The translations under genes were made by a program, and so were the position numbers. From Flavobacterium salilacus subsp. salilacus (GTDB lineage Bacteria; Bacteroidota; Bacteroidia; Flavobacteriales; Flavobacteriaceae), in NCBI RefSeq assembly GCF_004634195.1, contig NZ_SKBP01000014.1:1-56818 (forward strand): a stretch of 56,818 nucleotides of DNA, in the 5' to 3' direction. Position 1 is the first letter of the stretch. Each line of letters begins with the position of its first letter. This document shows positions 1-9,312 of this stretch, piece after piece. The notes under the pieces were generated by a model, which did not search any database, was not told where the DNA came from, and saw nothing but the letters and a program-made list of their open reading frames with translations.

Positions 1-3000
1 TTCGGCAGAGCAGTTTGGCGTTGTGCCTGTTGCTGCGTAGATGAAGATGGTTTGATCGGTAGTGATTGCCTCGCCTTGGTTAAGCATGGTTCCTGTTCCG
101 CCGGCTCCTGTATAGTAGTCACCTACGGTAAGGGCTGGCAGTACGTAGCTTTCGCAGGCTACTTGGTCGCCCGGTGTGGTTACTACAGGGGTATCATTTA
201 TAGTTACTGTGAAGCTGCTTTCGCCGCTACAGTTTGCATTTGTAGCATAAATATAAATTTCTTGTGTTGACGTGATTGCCTCTCCTGCGCTTAGCAGTGT
301 TCCTGCTCCGTTTGCTTCGGTATAGTAGTCGCCTACATTTAGTGGTTCAAGAACATAGCTGTCACAAGCTGTAACATCAGCTAATACATCCACTACAGGA
401 GCCGGTACTGTTGTTACTTCTATCTCAGCAGTTCCTACACACCCTGCATTGTTTACGGTTACTTCATATATACCGGGTGCTGTTACGGTTATGGATTGTG
501 TGGTAAGACCAAGATCTCCGCCTCCAAGTGCCCATGAGTACTCAACATCCGGAGAGTTAGGGTCAAAGTTGCCTGCAAATACTTCCAGTGTTACCTCTGT
601 TCCTTCACATACTGTGATATCTTCTGTTACGGTAAATTCCGGCGGTATGTTGGTAAGTGTTAACTCAAACGACCTGAATATAGGACAATCTATATTACCT
701 TCCGTAATTCTTATATACACCGTTTGGTCTGTATCCGTAGTGTACATTTCCGGTAGGTTATCATTTCCGCCCAGTTCTGCCGCTTCCTGTGATGCGTAGA
801 ATGTAAAGTTATACCCTGTTGGGTCGTCCATTATACCTTCTAAGCTTTCAGTAAGGTCAAAAGTAACCTCTTCACCTGTAGAACAAGCGGTTAAATCTTG
901 TGGCTCATTAGCATCTATTGGCTGACCTACATATATTGTAAAGTTATTTTCTTTTACAATTTCCTCACCTGTACATGCAGTATAAGTTGCACGTGCAGTT
1001 AAAAGGGTTTCTTCTGTAGGACAAACCTGAAGATCGGTATCATTTGTTTCAAAATCTCCATTTACCAACCACTCGAATACTACACTCAGGTTGTCGCCAT
1101 CCGGTGTAAATCTCCAAGCTTCTTCAGTAGCTGTCCAAGTACCTGTGTTACGTCCCGGAGGTGTGAAACCTTCAGTTCCTGCTGCATTTTGGATACCGAT
1201 AACACCACGACCACCGTTCCATCCGGTACATGGGGTTCTGCTTTCTACATATACGTCTATAATGTTAGATACTTCATAAATAACTATCTGAGTAGTTTGT
1301 GTACCTACATCCAATCCGCAAGAGAACTGAGGAACATCGTAGTAGTTTACTACAAGTGCTCTACAAGGGTAGTTACCTAGTACCTGGTAGTTAATGCTCA
1401 CGTTACTGCCTGCAACAGCAGGGTTAATATCCTGGTAAACACCGTAGATAGCATTCTTTATCGGGAATGCTGTATTTGGTACTGTTTGGGTGTATGACCA
1501 CGGACAGTTACCTGCATCAGTCATATTATCACCAAACATTACAACACCGTTAGAACCTACCTTGGCTTCATCAAAAGTTTCACCAAAGAAACAGAATTCG
1601 AAAGGAAGGTCAACCACAGGAGACCAAATATCATCGGTTGTTACGTTTAACTCTGTACCTCCAAGGAATGGGTAAGGAGGATCGTAAGGTATAGATTCTA
1701 CATTATAAGAATCAGTTTCTTTTAGCTGATAATAATTAGCACTAAAATCAAAACAAGCATCATCGCCGGGGCAAAGGCTAATTTCAGAGTTTGGAGCAAT
1801 AATTTCTAATTCATCGTCAAATACATCAACTGCCGCACAACCCGGAGGGCTGAATAGGCTAAACTCGAACGGACCGCTCCAGAAACTTTCGTCGCCGGGA
1901 CCACATATTGCTCTTACATAATATTCGTAGAACAGTTCCGGGTTTAAGCCTGTAACGATATACTCAGGATTGTCATCAACAGATATTACTGATGTTGGGT
2001 TTTCTCCCGGATATGCACCCCCCGAAGTTTGTATTACAACTTCCCATTCTGTTTCTGTACCGCCCGGTGTCCAACTAAGTTGAACAGAATCGAAGTTATA
2101 TCCTTCTGATATAAGATCTGTTGGTTGAGGGCAAGTTATAGGCTCACAGTTAGGAATACCTTCATATATTGTTGAAGGAGCTGAGCCTTCACCAGGAGGT
2201 TTATTAAATATTGTTTCATCAAAAGGATTAACAATTGAAACACCTACTTGCTCATCTGAGAAGCCATCATTATTCCATACTAAATCAAATGGTATTCCGG
2301 GACACATTGGTACTACTTGTGTAACAGGGTTTGTGCCATCGGCATTTGTAGGACCTGTTAGTGTAGCTACGATAATACCGTTTTGTATTACCGACATGGT
2401 ATTGCCATTCCAAGTGTTGCCACCGGTATCTGTCATTACAAAATCATAACCACACTGATCTTCTAACGGGCATAGTGCTGAAGTGAAAGTTTCAGGACCT
2501 GACCATAAGCTTAAATCATCAGAACCACAGTTTGCTCTTACATATACGTCATAAATAAGACCTGCATCAATTGTTCCTTCAGGAAGTGTAAATGCGTTTG
2601 AATCTGCAGGTATTCCAACAGCGTCATCTGCAGGAGCAGGATCGCCTGTAGGTACTACGAATATTTCCCATGCTGTTGCCGAGCCCATTTCTGTCCACCC
2701 TATAGTGGCTGTTGTATTACTGATTTCAGAAACAGCAATATCTATAGGCTGAGGACATGTAGGGATGTCATCTATAATTACATTATCGATATATATCCTC
2801 CACCCGTCAAGACCGCCGTTTGGCACGTGCCATGCGATATTTACAGGGCCTGATATAAGTGTGTTAGTAGCATCATCAATAAATACTTCATATTCGATAT
2901 ATTCTGTATTATTGTATGAAGCCAAAGGTATAAGCTCTACTGTAAAGTTTGCAGGGTCTATTCCTGTGGTAGATAATAATACTTCAAAATCATTAGGTTC

Positions 3001-6000
3001 TCCTGCTGATTGTACCCTTTGGTGGAATCTCAGCCTTTGGTTACCCGTAAGGTTGATTGTTGGCGAAATAAGCCAATCATCATTATTACCATTGTTAAAG
3101 TCAGTATACATCATGGCAGACTGGTTACCTTCAAATGGATTTGGCGTATAATTCATATCCCACGCATCCGTATCGCCATTTTCATTTAATACTGTCCAAC
3201 AGGCTTGCGTTTCAGAATCACTGTTGAAGCCTTCAAAGAAAGGAACATCAAAAGCATCACATGCTGTAGTGAACTGGAATGGCCCTACCCAGTTACTCAA
3301 ATCATCAACACCACAGTTTGCTCTTACGTAATATTCGTAAGTTGTATTTGATGTTAAAGTCTCAGCAGTATATTCAGGGTCTGTTGTTACAGCTTCACCT
3401 GCAACAGTTGGCTCACCTGTACCGGGTGCTTGCACTACAACCTCCCAGGCTGTTTCGTTAAAGCCGGGTGTCCAGGAAAGATCTGCTGAATTTGGCTGGA
3501 AGTTTCCCGCAGTTAAAGCCGTAGGATCCGGACATGATGGTATATCTTCAACAATTACATTATCAATATAAAGTCTCCATCCGTCAGGACCGCCGTTAGG
3601 CACATGCCATGCAATGTTTACAGGTCCTGATATAGGAGTGTCAGTATCATCCAAAAGATTTACAATATACTCTACATAAGTAGTATTACTATAGGTAGTC
3701 AAAGGAATAAGCTCTACTGTAAAGCTTGCCGCATCAGTACCTGTGGTAGATAATAATACTTCAAAAGCATCAGGTTCTCCTGCTGATTGTACCCTTTGGT
3801 GGAATTTCAGCCTTTGGTTTCCTGTAAGAAGCAGCGTAGGCGAAATTAACCAATCGTTATTATTACCACCATTAAAATCAGTGGTAATTGCTGCTGACTG
3901 GTTGCCTTCAAATGGATTTGTTGCATAATTCATATCCCATGCATCCGTATCGCCATTAAGGTTCAGTACTGTCCAACAGTTTTGTGTTGGAGAATCAGAG
4001 TTAAACCCTTCGAAGAAAGGAACCGGGAAAGGATCACAAGCTGTAGTGAACTGGAACGGACCTACCCAGTTACTCAAATCATCAACGCCACAATTTGCCC
4101 TTACATAATATTCATAAGCTGTATTTGATGTTAACGTTCCGGCAGTATATTCAGGATCTGTTGTTACAGCCTCTCCTGCTACGGTTGGCTCACCTGCACC
4201 GGGTGCCTGTACTACAACTTCCCAAGCGGTTTCGTTAAAGCCCGGCGTCCAGGAAAGATCAGCCGAGTTAGGCTGGAAGTTACCCGCAGTTAAATCAGTA
4301 GGATCCGGACATGATGGTATATCTTCAACAATTACATTGTCAATATAAAGTCTCCATCCGTCAAGACCACCGTTTGGCACGTGCCATGCAATATTTACAT
4401 CTCCTGTTATTGGAGTGTTAGTGCCATCAACAATGTTTACAATATATTCTACATACGTTGTATTGTTGTATGATGCCAATGGTATAAGTGTCAATGTAAA
4501 GTCAGCAGGATCTATACCTGTAGTAGAAACAAGTACTTCAAAATCATTAGGTTCTCCTGCTGATTGTACCCTTTGGTGGAATTTCAGCCTTTGGTTACCT
4601 GTAAGGGTAAGGGTAGGCGAAATTAACCAATCGTTATTATTACCATTGTTAAAGTCAGTATACATCATAGCAGACTGGTTGCCTTCAAATGGATTTGTTG
4701 CATAATTCATATCCCATGCATCCGTATCGCCGTTTAAGTTCAACACCGTCCAGCATAATTGTGTTGGAGAATCAGAGTTAAACCCTTCAAAGAAAGGAAC
4801 AGCAAATGAACCACAAGTTGTACCAAAACTATAAGGACCTGCCCATGCGCTAAAAGTACCATCGCCACAAGCGGCTCTCACATAATACTCATATAGGGTA
4901 GATTCTGTAAGTCCATCTTCTAAATAGTTAGTGTTTGTAGCTGCAGGATCTCCAGATCCGGTAGGAATACCTGAGCCCGGAGCCTGAACAACAACTTCCC
5001 ATGCTGTAGCACCACTTGGGTTTGTCCAAGACAGGTTAGCAGTAGTTTGAGTTATTCCGGTAGTAGGCAACCCAACGGGGGGTGCACAAAATACTTGTTG
5101 TATTGTTAGTGTATAGGCTGTACTTTGTGGCGCAGCCCATGTAGATATTACAAAGTAATAAGTTGTTCCGGCAGTAACCGACAGTGTGGGTATGCTAACA
5201 GGGGTTGCGGCAAAACCACCAACACCACCTGCAATACAGCTTACGCCAATATCAGCACAGTCATCATAAACAAATAATCCGGCATACGTGCCGGTATTAG
5301 TCATATCTAAACTAATAACACCATCAGCAGCAGCAGTATAGGAGTATACCACATCGTCACCATTAAGGTATCCGGAGGTACTACCGCAACCTGATGCTCC
5401 GGGGCTTCCGTTATAATCATCTCCATAACCGGATGTATTATCTGTTGTAGAGTAAGGTAATGTCGTAACTTCTATCGGAGCACCACAGGTTTCTCCTAAG
5501 GCTACCGTACTAAACAAGAAAGGGCCAACTAATTCGCTGGTTCCTCCATCGGCACAGAGTGCACGAACATAAAATTTATAATCCGTATTTTCCTCCAAAG
5601 GAGTAGTTCCATCAAATAATGTTGTAGCAGTATAAGGCGGTTCACCATTATAAATTATACCGTCAACGTTTGGAATACCTGCAGCAGGAAGTACTATTAC
5701 CTCCCAAGAGGTTGCACCACTTGTATTGTCCCAGTCAAGCTCTGCAGAGTCAAGACCAACAAGAGACGTGCTAAGATTTGTAGGATCAAGACATTGTTGT
5801 ACTACCTGTACATCGTCAACAAGCCAACGGTCGCCGTTATCGGCAGCCATTACAAAAGCAATTTTTACATCCTGACCTATGTAAGTGTCAGGGATAGTTA
5901 CTATTTTTTCAGTATAAGTAGTTTGTGACGGGTTGATTTCAAGTTCCGTCCACTCCTGAATGTTGGTATAATTAGTAGCATCAAACGCATCTGTAACGTT

Positions 6001-6360
6001 TGTTGTTATCATTATACGGTAAATAGATCCGTCATCTCCACCAAGAGTTAACCTCGACCAAAAGCGAAGCTGTGGATTATCAGGAACTTCAAAGGCGGGG
6101 GTTACCAACCAGTCTTCAGGAATACCCGCTGCCACGTTTTCCCTGTTAAGGTAAGCGGCGTGAGGCTCACTGTAATACGGTTGAGGCCCAGTTCCTGTAG
6201 CCTGCATCCAATAGGCGGCAGGTCCAATTCCGTTGTCATGTACTTCCCATCCTGTTGGAGGAAACACACCCGGAGTGTCAAATCCTTCCAAAGGAAGACC
6301 CTGTGCAAAAGCACATAAGGAGAGGAATGACATGAAAAATAAAAGGATAATTTTTTTCAT
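1..6360 (-). CDS. Giant secreted multidomain adhesin-like protein, C-terminus off window
   Basis: The frame stays open from the ATG to the left edge, giving 2120 residues without a stop. A signal peptide (MKKIILLFFMSFLSLCAFAQ) indicates export. A choice-of-anchor-J/MAM-like jelly roll (about residues 20-200) is followed by a fibronectin III-like domain and a PPC-like domain (about 285-420). Three tandem 259-residue modules follow (about 420-1200), each a fibronectin III domain plus a cleaved-adhesin domain with a conserved PFFEGFNSD start. Further fibronectin III and nidogen-like segments come next, then Ig/PKD-like and Cys-rich repeats typical of flavobacterial adhesins. In this family the missing C-terminus usually carries a type IX secretion sorting domain; that is inference. 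The protein probably acts at the cell surface in adhesion or polymer binding. The gene is monocistronic and divergent from hflX. The partner it binds cannot be told from sequence. Confidence 0.93.
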   Translation of the reverse strand, partial: MKKIILLFFMSFLSLCAFAQGLPLEGFDTPGVFPPTGWEVHDNGIGPAAYWMQATGTGPQPYYSEPHAAYLNRENVAAGIPEDWLVTPAFEVPDNPQLRFWSRLTLGGDDGSIYRIMITTNVTDAFDATNYTNIQEWTELEINPSQTTYTEKIVTIPDTYIGQDVKIAFVMAADNGDRWLVDDVQVVQQCLDPTNLSTSLVGLDSAELDWDNTSGATSWEVIVLPAAGIPNVDGIIYNGEPPYTATTLFDGTTPLEENTDYKFYVRALCADGGTSELVGPFLFSTVALGETCGAPIEVTTLPYSTTDNTSGYGDDYNGSPGASGCGSTSGYLNGDDVVYSYTAAADGVISLDMTNTGTYAGLFVYDDCADIGVSCIAGGVGGFAATPVSIPTLSVTAGTTYYFVISTWAAPQSTAYTLTIQQVFCAPPVGLPTTGITQTTANLSWTNPSGATAWEVVVQAPGSGIPTGSGDPAATNTNYLEDGLTESTLYEYYVRAACGDGTFSAWAGPYSFGTTCGSFAVPFFEGFNSDSPTQLCWTVLNLNGDTDAWDMNYATNPFEGNQSAMMYTDFNNGNNNDWLISPTLTLTGNQRLKFHQRVQSAGEPNDFEVLVSTTGIDPADFTLTLIPLASYNNTTYVEYIVNIVDGTNTPITGDVNIAWHVPNGGLDGWRLYIDNVIVEDIPSCPDPTDLTAGNFQPNSADLSWTPGFNETAWEVVVQAPGAGEPTVAGEAVTTDPEYTAGTLTSNTAYEYYVRANCGVDDLSNWVGPFQFTTACDPFPVPFFEGFNSDSPTQNCWTVLNLNGDTDAWDMNYATNPFEGNQSAAITTDFNGGNNNDWLISPTLLLTGNQRLKFHQRVQSAGEPDAFEVLLSTTGTDAASFTVELIPLTTYSNTTYVEYIVNLLDDTDTPISGPVNIAWHVPNGGPDGWRLYIDNVIVEDIPSCPDPTALTAGNFQPNSADLSWTPGFNETAWEVVVQAPGTGEPTVAGEAVTTDPEYTAETLTSNTTYEYYVRANCGVDDLSNWVGPFQFTTACDAFDVPFFEGFNSDSETQACWTVLNENGDTDAWDMNYTPNPFEGNQSAMMYTDFNNGNNDDWLISPTINLTGNQRLRFHQRVQSAGEPNDFEVLLSTTGIDPANFTVELIPLASYNNTEYIEYEVFIDDATNTLISGPVNIAWHVPNGGLDGWRIYIDNVIIDDIPTCPQPIDIAVSEISNTTATIGWTEMGSATAWEIFVVPTGDPAPADDAVGIPADSNAFTLPEGTIDAGLIYDVYVRANCGSDDLSLWSGPETFTSALCPLEDQCGYDFVMTDTGGNTWNGNTMSVIQNGIIVATLTGPTNADGTNPVTQVVPMCPGIPFDLVWNNDGFSDEQVGVSIVNPFDETIFNKPPGEGSAPSTIYEGIPNCEPITCPQPTDLISEGYNFDSVQLSWTPGGTETEWEVVIQTSGGAYPGENPTSVISVDDNPEYIVTGLNPELFYEYYVRAICGPGDESFWSGPFEFSLFSPPGCAAVDVFDDELEIIAPNSEISLCPGDDACFDFSANYYQLKETDSYNVESIPYDPPYPFLGGTELNVTTDDIWSPVVDLPFEFCFFGETFDEAKVGSNGVVMFGDNMTDAGNCPWSYTQTVPNTAFPIKNAIYGVYQDINPAVAGSNVSINYQVLGNYPCRALVVNYYDVPQFSCGLDVGTQTTQIVIYEVSNIIDVYVESRTPCTGWNGGRGVIGIQNAAGTEGFTPPGRNTGTWTATEEAWRFTPDGDNLSVVFEWLVNGDFETNDTDLQVCPTEETLLTARATYTACTGEEIVKENNFTIYVGQPIDANEPQDLTACSTGEEVTFDLTESLEGIMDDPTGYNFTFYASQEAAELGGNDNLPEMYTTDTDQTVYIRITEGNIDCPIFRSFELTLTNIPPEFTVTEDITVCEGTEVTLEVFAGNFDPNSPDVEYSWALGGGDLGLTTQSITVTAPGIYEVTVNNAGCVGTAEIEVTTVPAPVVDVLADVTACDSYVLEPLNVGDYYTEANGAGTLLSAGEAITSTQEIYIYATNANCSGESSFTVTINDTPVVTTPGDQVACESYVLPALTVGDYYTGAGGTGTMLNQGEAITTDQTIFIYAATGTTPNCSAE

Positions 6361-6389
6361 AGATTAAAGGTTTAGCTAATTTTAATCTT

Positions 6390-6397
6390 CAAATTTA
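6390..6397 (-). promoter_or_regulatory. Candidate -7 box of the giant adhesin gene
   Basis: TAAATTTG on the minus strand fits the Bacteroidota -7 consensus TAnnTTTG and lies about 30 nt before the start codon. No clear -33 TTG was found at the right distance, so this is a half-site match in AT-rich DNA. Confidence 0.35.
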
Positions 6398-6524
6398 AAA
6401 AAATATAACTTATTCATAACATTTTATTGAAATTTAACATAACTGAACCAAAAATTATGTTTATGAAACAAACACTTAAAAAAGCACCTTGTTTTTTTTG
6501 TATTTTTGCTTTATAAACAAAATT

Positions 6525-7754
6525 ATGCTTGAAAGAGAAATTATAGATTTCGAAAAAACAGTTATTGCGGGAGTTGTAACGCAGCAGCAAGATGAAGAGA
6601 AGTTATCGGAATATCTTGACGAACTGGAGTTTTTAACCTTTACGGCGGGCGGCCAAGTGGTAAAGAGGTTTACACAAAAAATGGAACGCCCTAATCCCAA
6701 AACTTTTTTAGGTACGGGTAAGATAGACGAAATACATCATTATATTGAGGAAAATGATATTAAGACTATTATTTTTGATGATGAACTGACGCCTGCCCAG
6801 CAAAAAAACCTGAACAAGATACTGGACTGCAAAGTCTTGGACAGAACGAACCTGATACTTGATATTTTTGCACAACGTGCCGAAACGTCCTATGCCCGAA
6901 CGCAGGTGGAGTTGGCACAATGCCAATACTTGCTGCCCCGCCTTAGTGGTATGTGGACTCACCTTGAGCGCCAGCGCGGGGGTATTGGTATGCGTGGCCC
7001 CGGTGAAACGGAAATTGAAACGGACAGGCGTATTGTGCGTGACAGGATTGCGTTGCTGAAGGATAAAATAAAAACGATAGACAGGCAAATGTCTGTACAG
7101 CGCAGCAACCGAGGTGCTTTGGTTCGTGTGGCATTGGTGGGTTATACCAACGTGGGAAAATCTACCCTTATGAATGTAATAAGCAAAAGCGAGGTTTTTG
7201 TAGAGAATAAGCTTTTTGCAACGTTGGATACTACCGTGCGCAAGGTGGTTATTAAAAACCTGCCGTTTTTGTTATCAGATACCGTTGGGTTTATCCGAAA
7301 ATTGCCTACACAGCTTATAGAGTCGTTTAAAAGCACACTGGACGAGGTGCGTGAGGCTGACTTGTTATTGCATGTGGTAGATATTTCGCATCCTGATTTT
7401 GAAGACCATATTGCATCGGTAAATAAAATATTGCAGGATATAGGTTGTATTGATAAGTCAACGATTATGGTTTTTAATAAAATAGATGCATACAAGCCCC
7501 TGACTATTGATGAAGATGACCTGGTTACTGAAAAGACACCGAAACATAATACTATAGAGGAATGGAAGGCTACATGGATGGCAAATGTGGGGGAGCAGAA
7601 TGCGCTGTTTATATCGGCAGTAAATAAAGAGAATTTTGAGGAGTTTCGAGAAAAAGTATATCAGGCGGTAAGAGAAATACATATTACCCGTTTTCCGTAT
7701 AATAACTTTTTATATCCCGACTACAGGGATAACAATGCCGAGGAAGAAGAATAG
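6525..7754 (+). CDS. hflX: GTPase HflX
   Basis: Ribosome-associated GTPase that splits or rescues 70S ribosomes, especially under stress; cytoplasmic. The protein is 409 residues, normal for the family. It has the HflX N-terminal domain, a conserved linker (GGIGMRGPGETEIETDRR, about 152-169), the G1 P-loop GYTNVGKS (206-213), G3 DTVG (252-255), a G4 FNKID and an SA-type G5. The ATG was chosen because homologues begin MLERE; a TTG 36 nt upstream in the same frame would add a hydrophobic, poorly conserved leader. A TATTTTTG box lies 16 nt before the ATG. The gene stands alone and ends in a shared bidirectional terminator. Confidence 0.95.
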   Translation: MLEREIIDFEKTVIAGVVTQQQDEEKLSEYLDELEFLTFTAGGQVVKRFTQKMERPNPKTFLGTGKIDEIHHYIEENDIKTIIFDDELTPAQQKNLNKILDCKVLDRTNLILDIFAQRAETSYARTQVELAQCQYLLPRLSGMWTHLERQRGGIGMRGPGETEIETDRRIVRDRIALLKDKIKTIDRQMSVQRSNRGALVRVALVGYTNVGKSTLMNVISKSEVFVENKLFATLDTTVRKVVIKNLPFLLSDTVGFIRKLPTQLIESFKSTLDEVREADLLLHVVDISHPDFEDHIASVNKILQDIGCIDKSTIMVFNKIDAYKPLTIDEDDLVTEKTPKHNTIEEWKATWMANVGEQNALFISAVNKENFEEFREKVYQAVREIHITRFPYNNFLYPDYRDNNAEEEE

Positions 7755-7803
7755 TATCTACTATTTTGCATAATCTTTTTTTTGGATGATATATAAATAA
7801 ATG

Positions 7804-7836
7804 AAAAGCGGGACATTGTAAAATGTCCCGCTTTTT
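7804..7836. terminator. Bidirectional intrinsic terminator
   Basis: A perfect 14-bp stem (AAAAGCGGGACATT and its complement) closes on a 4-nt loop, with A-tract and T-tract flanks. It lies between the convergent hflX and DUF5689 genes, so it can stop transcription from both sides. Confidence 0.9.
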
Positions 7837-7859
7837 ATATACTGTTACTTAGTGTTGGT

Positions 7860-9293
7860 TTAGTTACCGCTAAGTACAAGGTTATCTATTTGGAAAGCAC
7901 CGTCAAGTGATTCATCTATACCGGAACCTGTAAATTTGAAACCAATGTGTACCTGACCTGTGTAAGAAGAAAGGTTTACAGCACCTGAGTTAACAAACTC
8001 ATACCAGCTTGTTGATGATGTAGGCAGTGCTACCTGACCGGTAACATCAACTTTAGTTGCACCTGCTATATCAGAACCGTCGAAGTTTGTAATAACAAAT
8101 ATTTCAAGTTTATTACCGTCATTATCAACATCAAGGTGGTGTTGCGCTGTTTGAAACTGTAGCGTTACGTTTGTATTAGCATCAAAATCCATTGCAGGAG
8201 TTATTAACCATGCTACGTTAAGGGCACTACCCGAACCGAAAGAACTAAATTCAACATAACCGTTTGAGGTTCCTCCGGGAGGAGTATAGGTCTGCTCACT
8301 CCATTTTCTCGAACCAGATTCAGTAATGTTAAACCATCCCGGAAAATTAAAGTCAGTATTATCTACAGCATCTTCAAAATCTTCTGTAAAGAAAGGAGTT
8401 CCCGGTTCTACGGGCTCACCGCCTATGCGCTCTTCTGTTAGCTGTAAGTCAGCCTCATAACGAGATACAAATTGATAAGTAGTGCTAAACTTAGTAAGAA
8501 TACCTATTATTCTGCCGCTGTTTGGCGATACTTCCGTACCGGCATAGTCAGCAAAAGAACTTGTTCTGAAAGGCATAGCTACAGTTTCCTGTTCAGAGTT
8601 TGTAATATAAGTAAGTGTTTGACCGCCTGCATCCAGGTTACCTGCATTATAGTAAGTTTGGTTAAGTGATGCATCTGTAAACTGTACTCCTTCAAGAGAG
8701 ATAAGCCTTCCGATGTAGTTATCGCTAAGCGCATCGCTAAGATTAGTAACCACATTGATAAGGTTTTCTTCAGGTATTATAGTACACGATCTGGTAATGT
8801 GGTCTTGATACTCTAATGCTGGTATTTGCCCTACGTTACCGTTATAAAGCGCACCTATTTGCAGGGTGTTGCTTCTTATTTGTACATAAAGACCTTCAAG
8901 GTTAATATAAACCTTTCTTCCTAAACCGTAATCAGTAAACAAGTCAGCCTGGTTTATTTGCACCGAGAAACCTATTGTTCCTGCGTGCAGCTCTCCATCT
9001 ACAGTAACAATGTTGTTAAGGTATAAGGTTTTGTAAAAGTTACCACCTTTATCGCTTGATACTACTACAGCCTCTATAACATCCGGGTTGTTAGGATCTG
9101 CACTTTCATATATCGTAGCTGTTTCGGTAGCATTATCATATATTTCCTGTACAGTTTTAAGAGTAATATTAGTCATACTCGGCTCATTACACTCCAGTGC
9201 AGGCACTGAGTAGTCATCGTCATTAACGCAGCTCGTGAGAGAAACGGCTGCCATCGCCATGATTAAAATCGATTTTACAAAATTTGTTTTCAT
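7860..9293 (-). CDS. DUF5689 surface lipoprotein with choice-of-anchor-J domain
   Basis: A 477-residue lipoprotein. The signal peptide ends in lipobox SLTSC (Cys22) and is followed by VNDDDY, an acidic run like the surface lipoprotein export signal of Bacteroidota. The N-terminal half (about 40-280) fits DUF5689, an OB-like domain. The C-terminal part (about 290-477) is a choice-of-anchor-J/MAM-like jelly roll with PFFTEDFE and PGWFN motifs. It follows the TonB receptor gene by about 20 nt in the same direction, so the two are probably co-transcribed. It likely acts as the substrate-binding lipoprotein partner of that receptor, as SusD does for SusC, though it is not a SusD homologue. The substrate is unknown. 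Confidence 0.85.
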   Translation of the reverse strand: MKTNFVKSILIMAMAAVSLTSCVNDDDYSVPALECNEPSMTNITLKTVQEIYDNATETATIYESADPNNPDVIEAVVVSSDKGGNFYKTLYLNNIVTVDGELHAGTIGFSVQINQADLFTDYGLGRKVYINLEGLYVQIRSNTLQIGALYNGNVGQIPALEYQDHITRSCTIIPEENLINVVTNLSDALSDNYIGRLISLEGVQFTDASLNQTYYNAGNLDAGGQTLTYITNSEQETVAMPFRTSSFADYAGTEVSPNSGRIIGILTKFSTTYQFVSRYEADLQLTEERIGGEPVEPGTPFFTEDFEDAVDNTDFNFPGWFNITESGSRKWSEQTYTPPGGTSNGYVEFSSFGSGSALNVAWLITPAMDFDANTNVTLQFQTAQHHLDVDNDGNKLEIFVITNFDGSDIAGATKVDVTGQVALPTSSTSWYEFVNSGAVNLSSYTGQVHIGFKFTGSGIDESLDGAFQIDNLVLSGN

Positions 9294-9312
9294 ATTCTTT
9301 TTTTTAATTTGA

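Noticed and set aside
1..4705. Several plus-strand frames in the left 5 kb
   Set aside because: All lie opposite the intact giant minus-strand gene, and their likeness to each other comes from its repeats.
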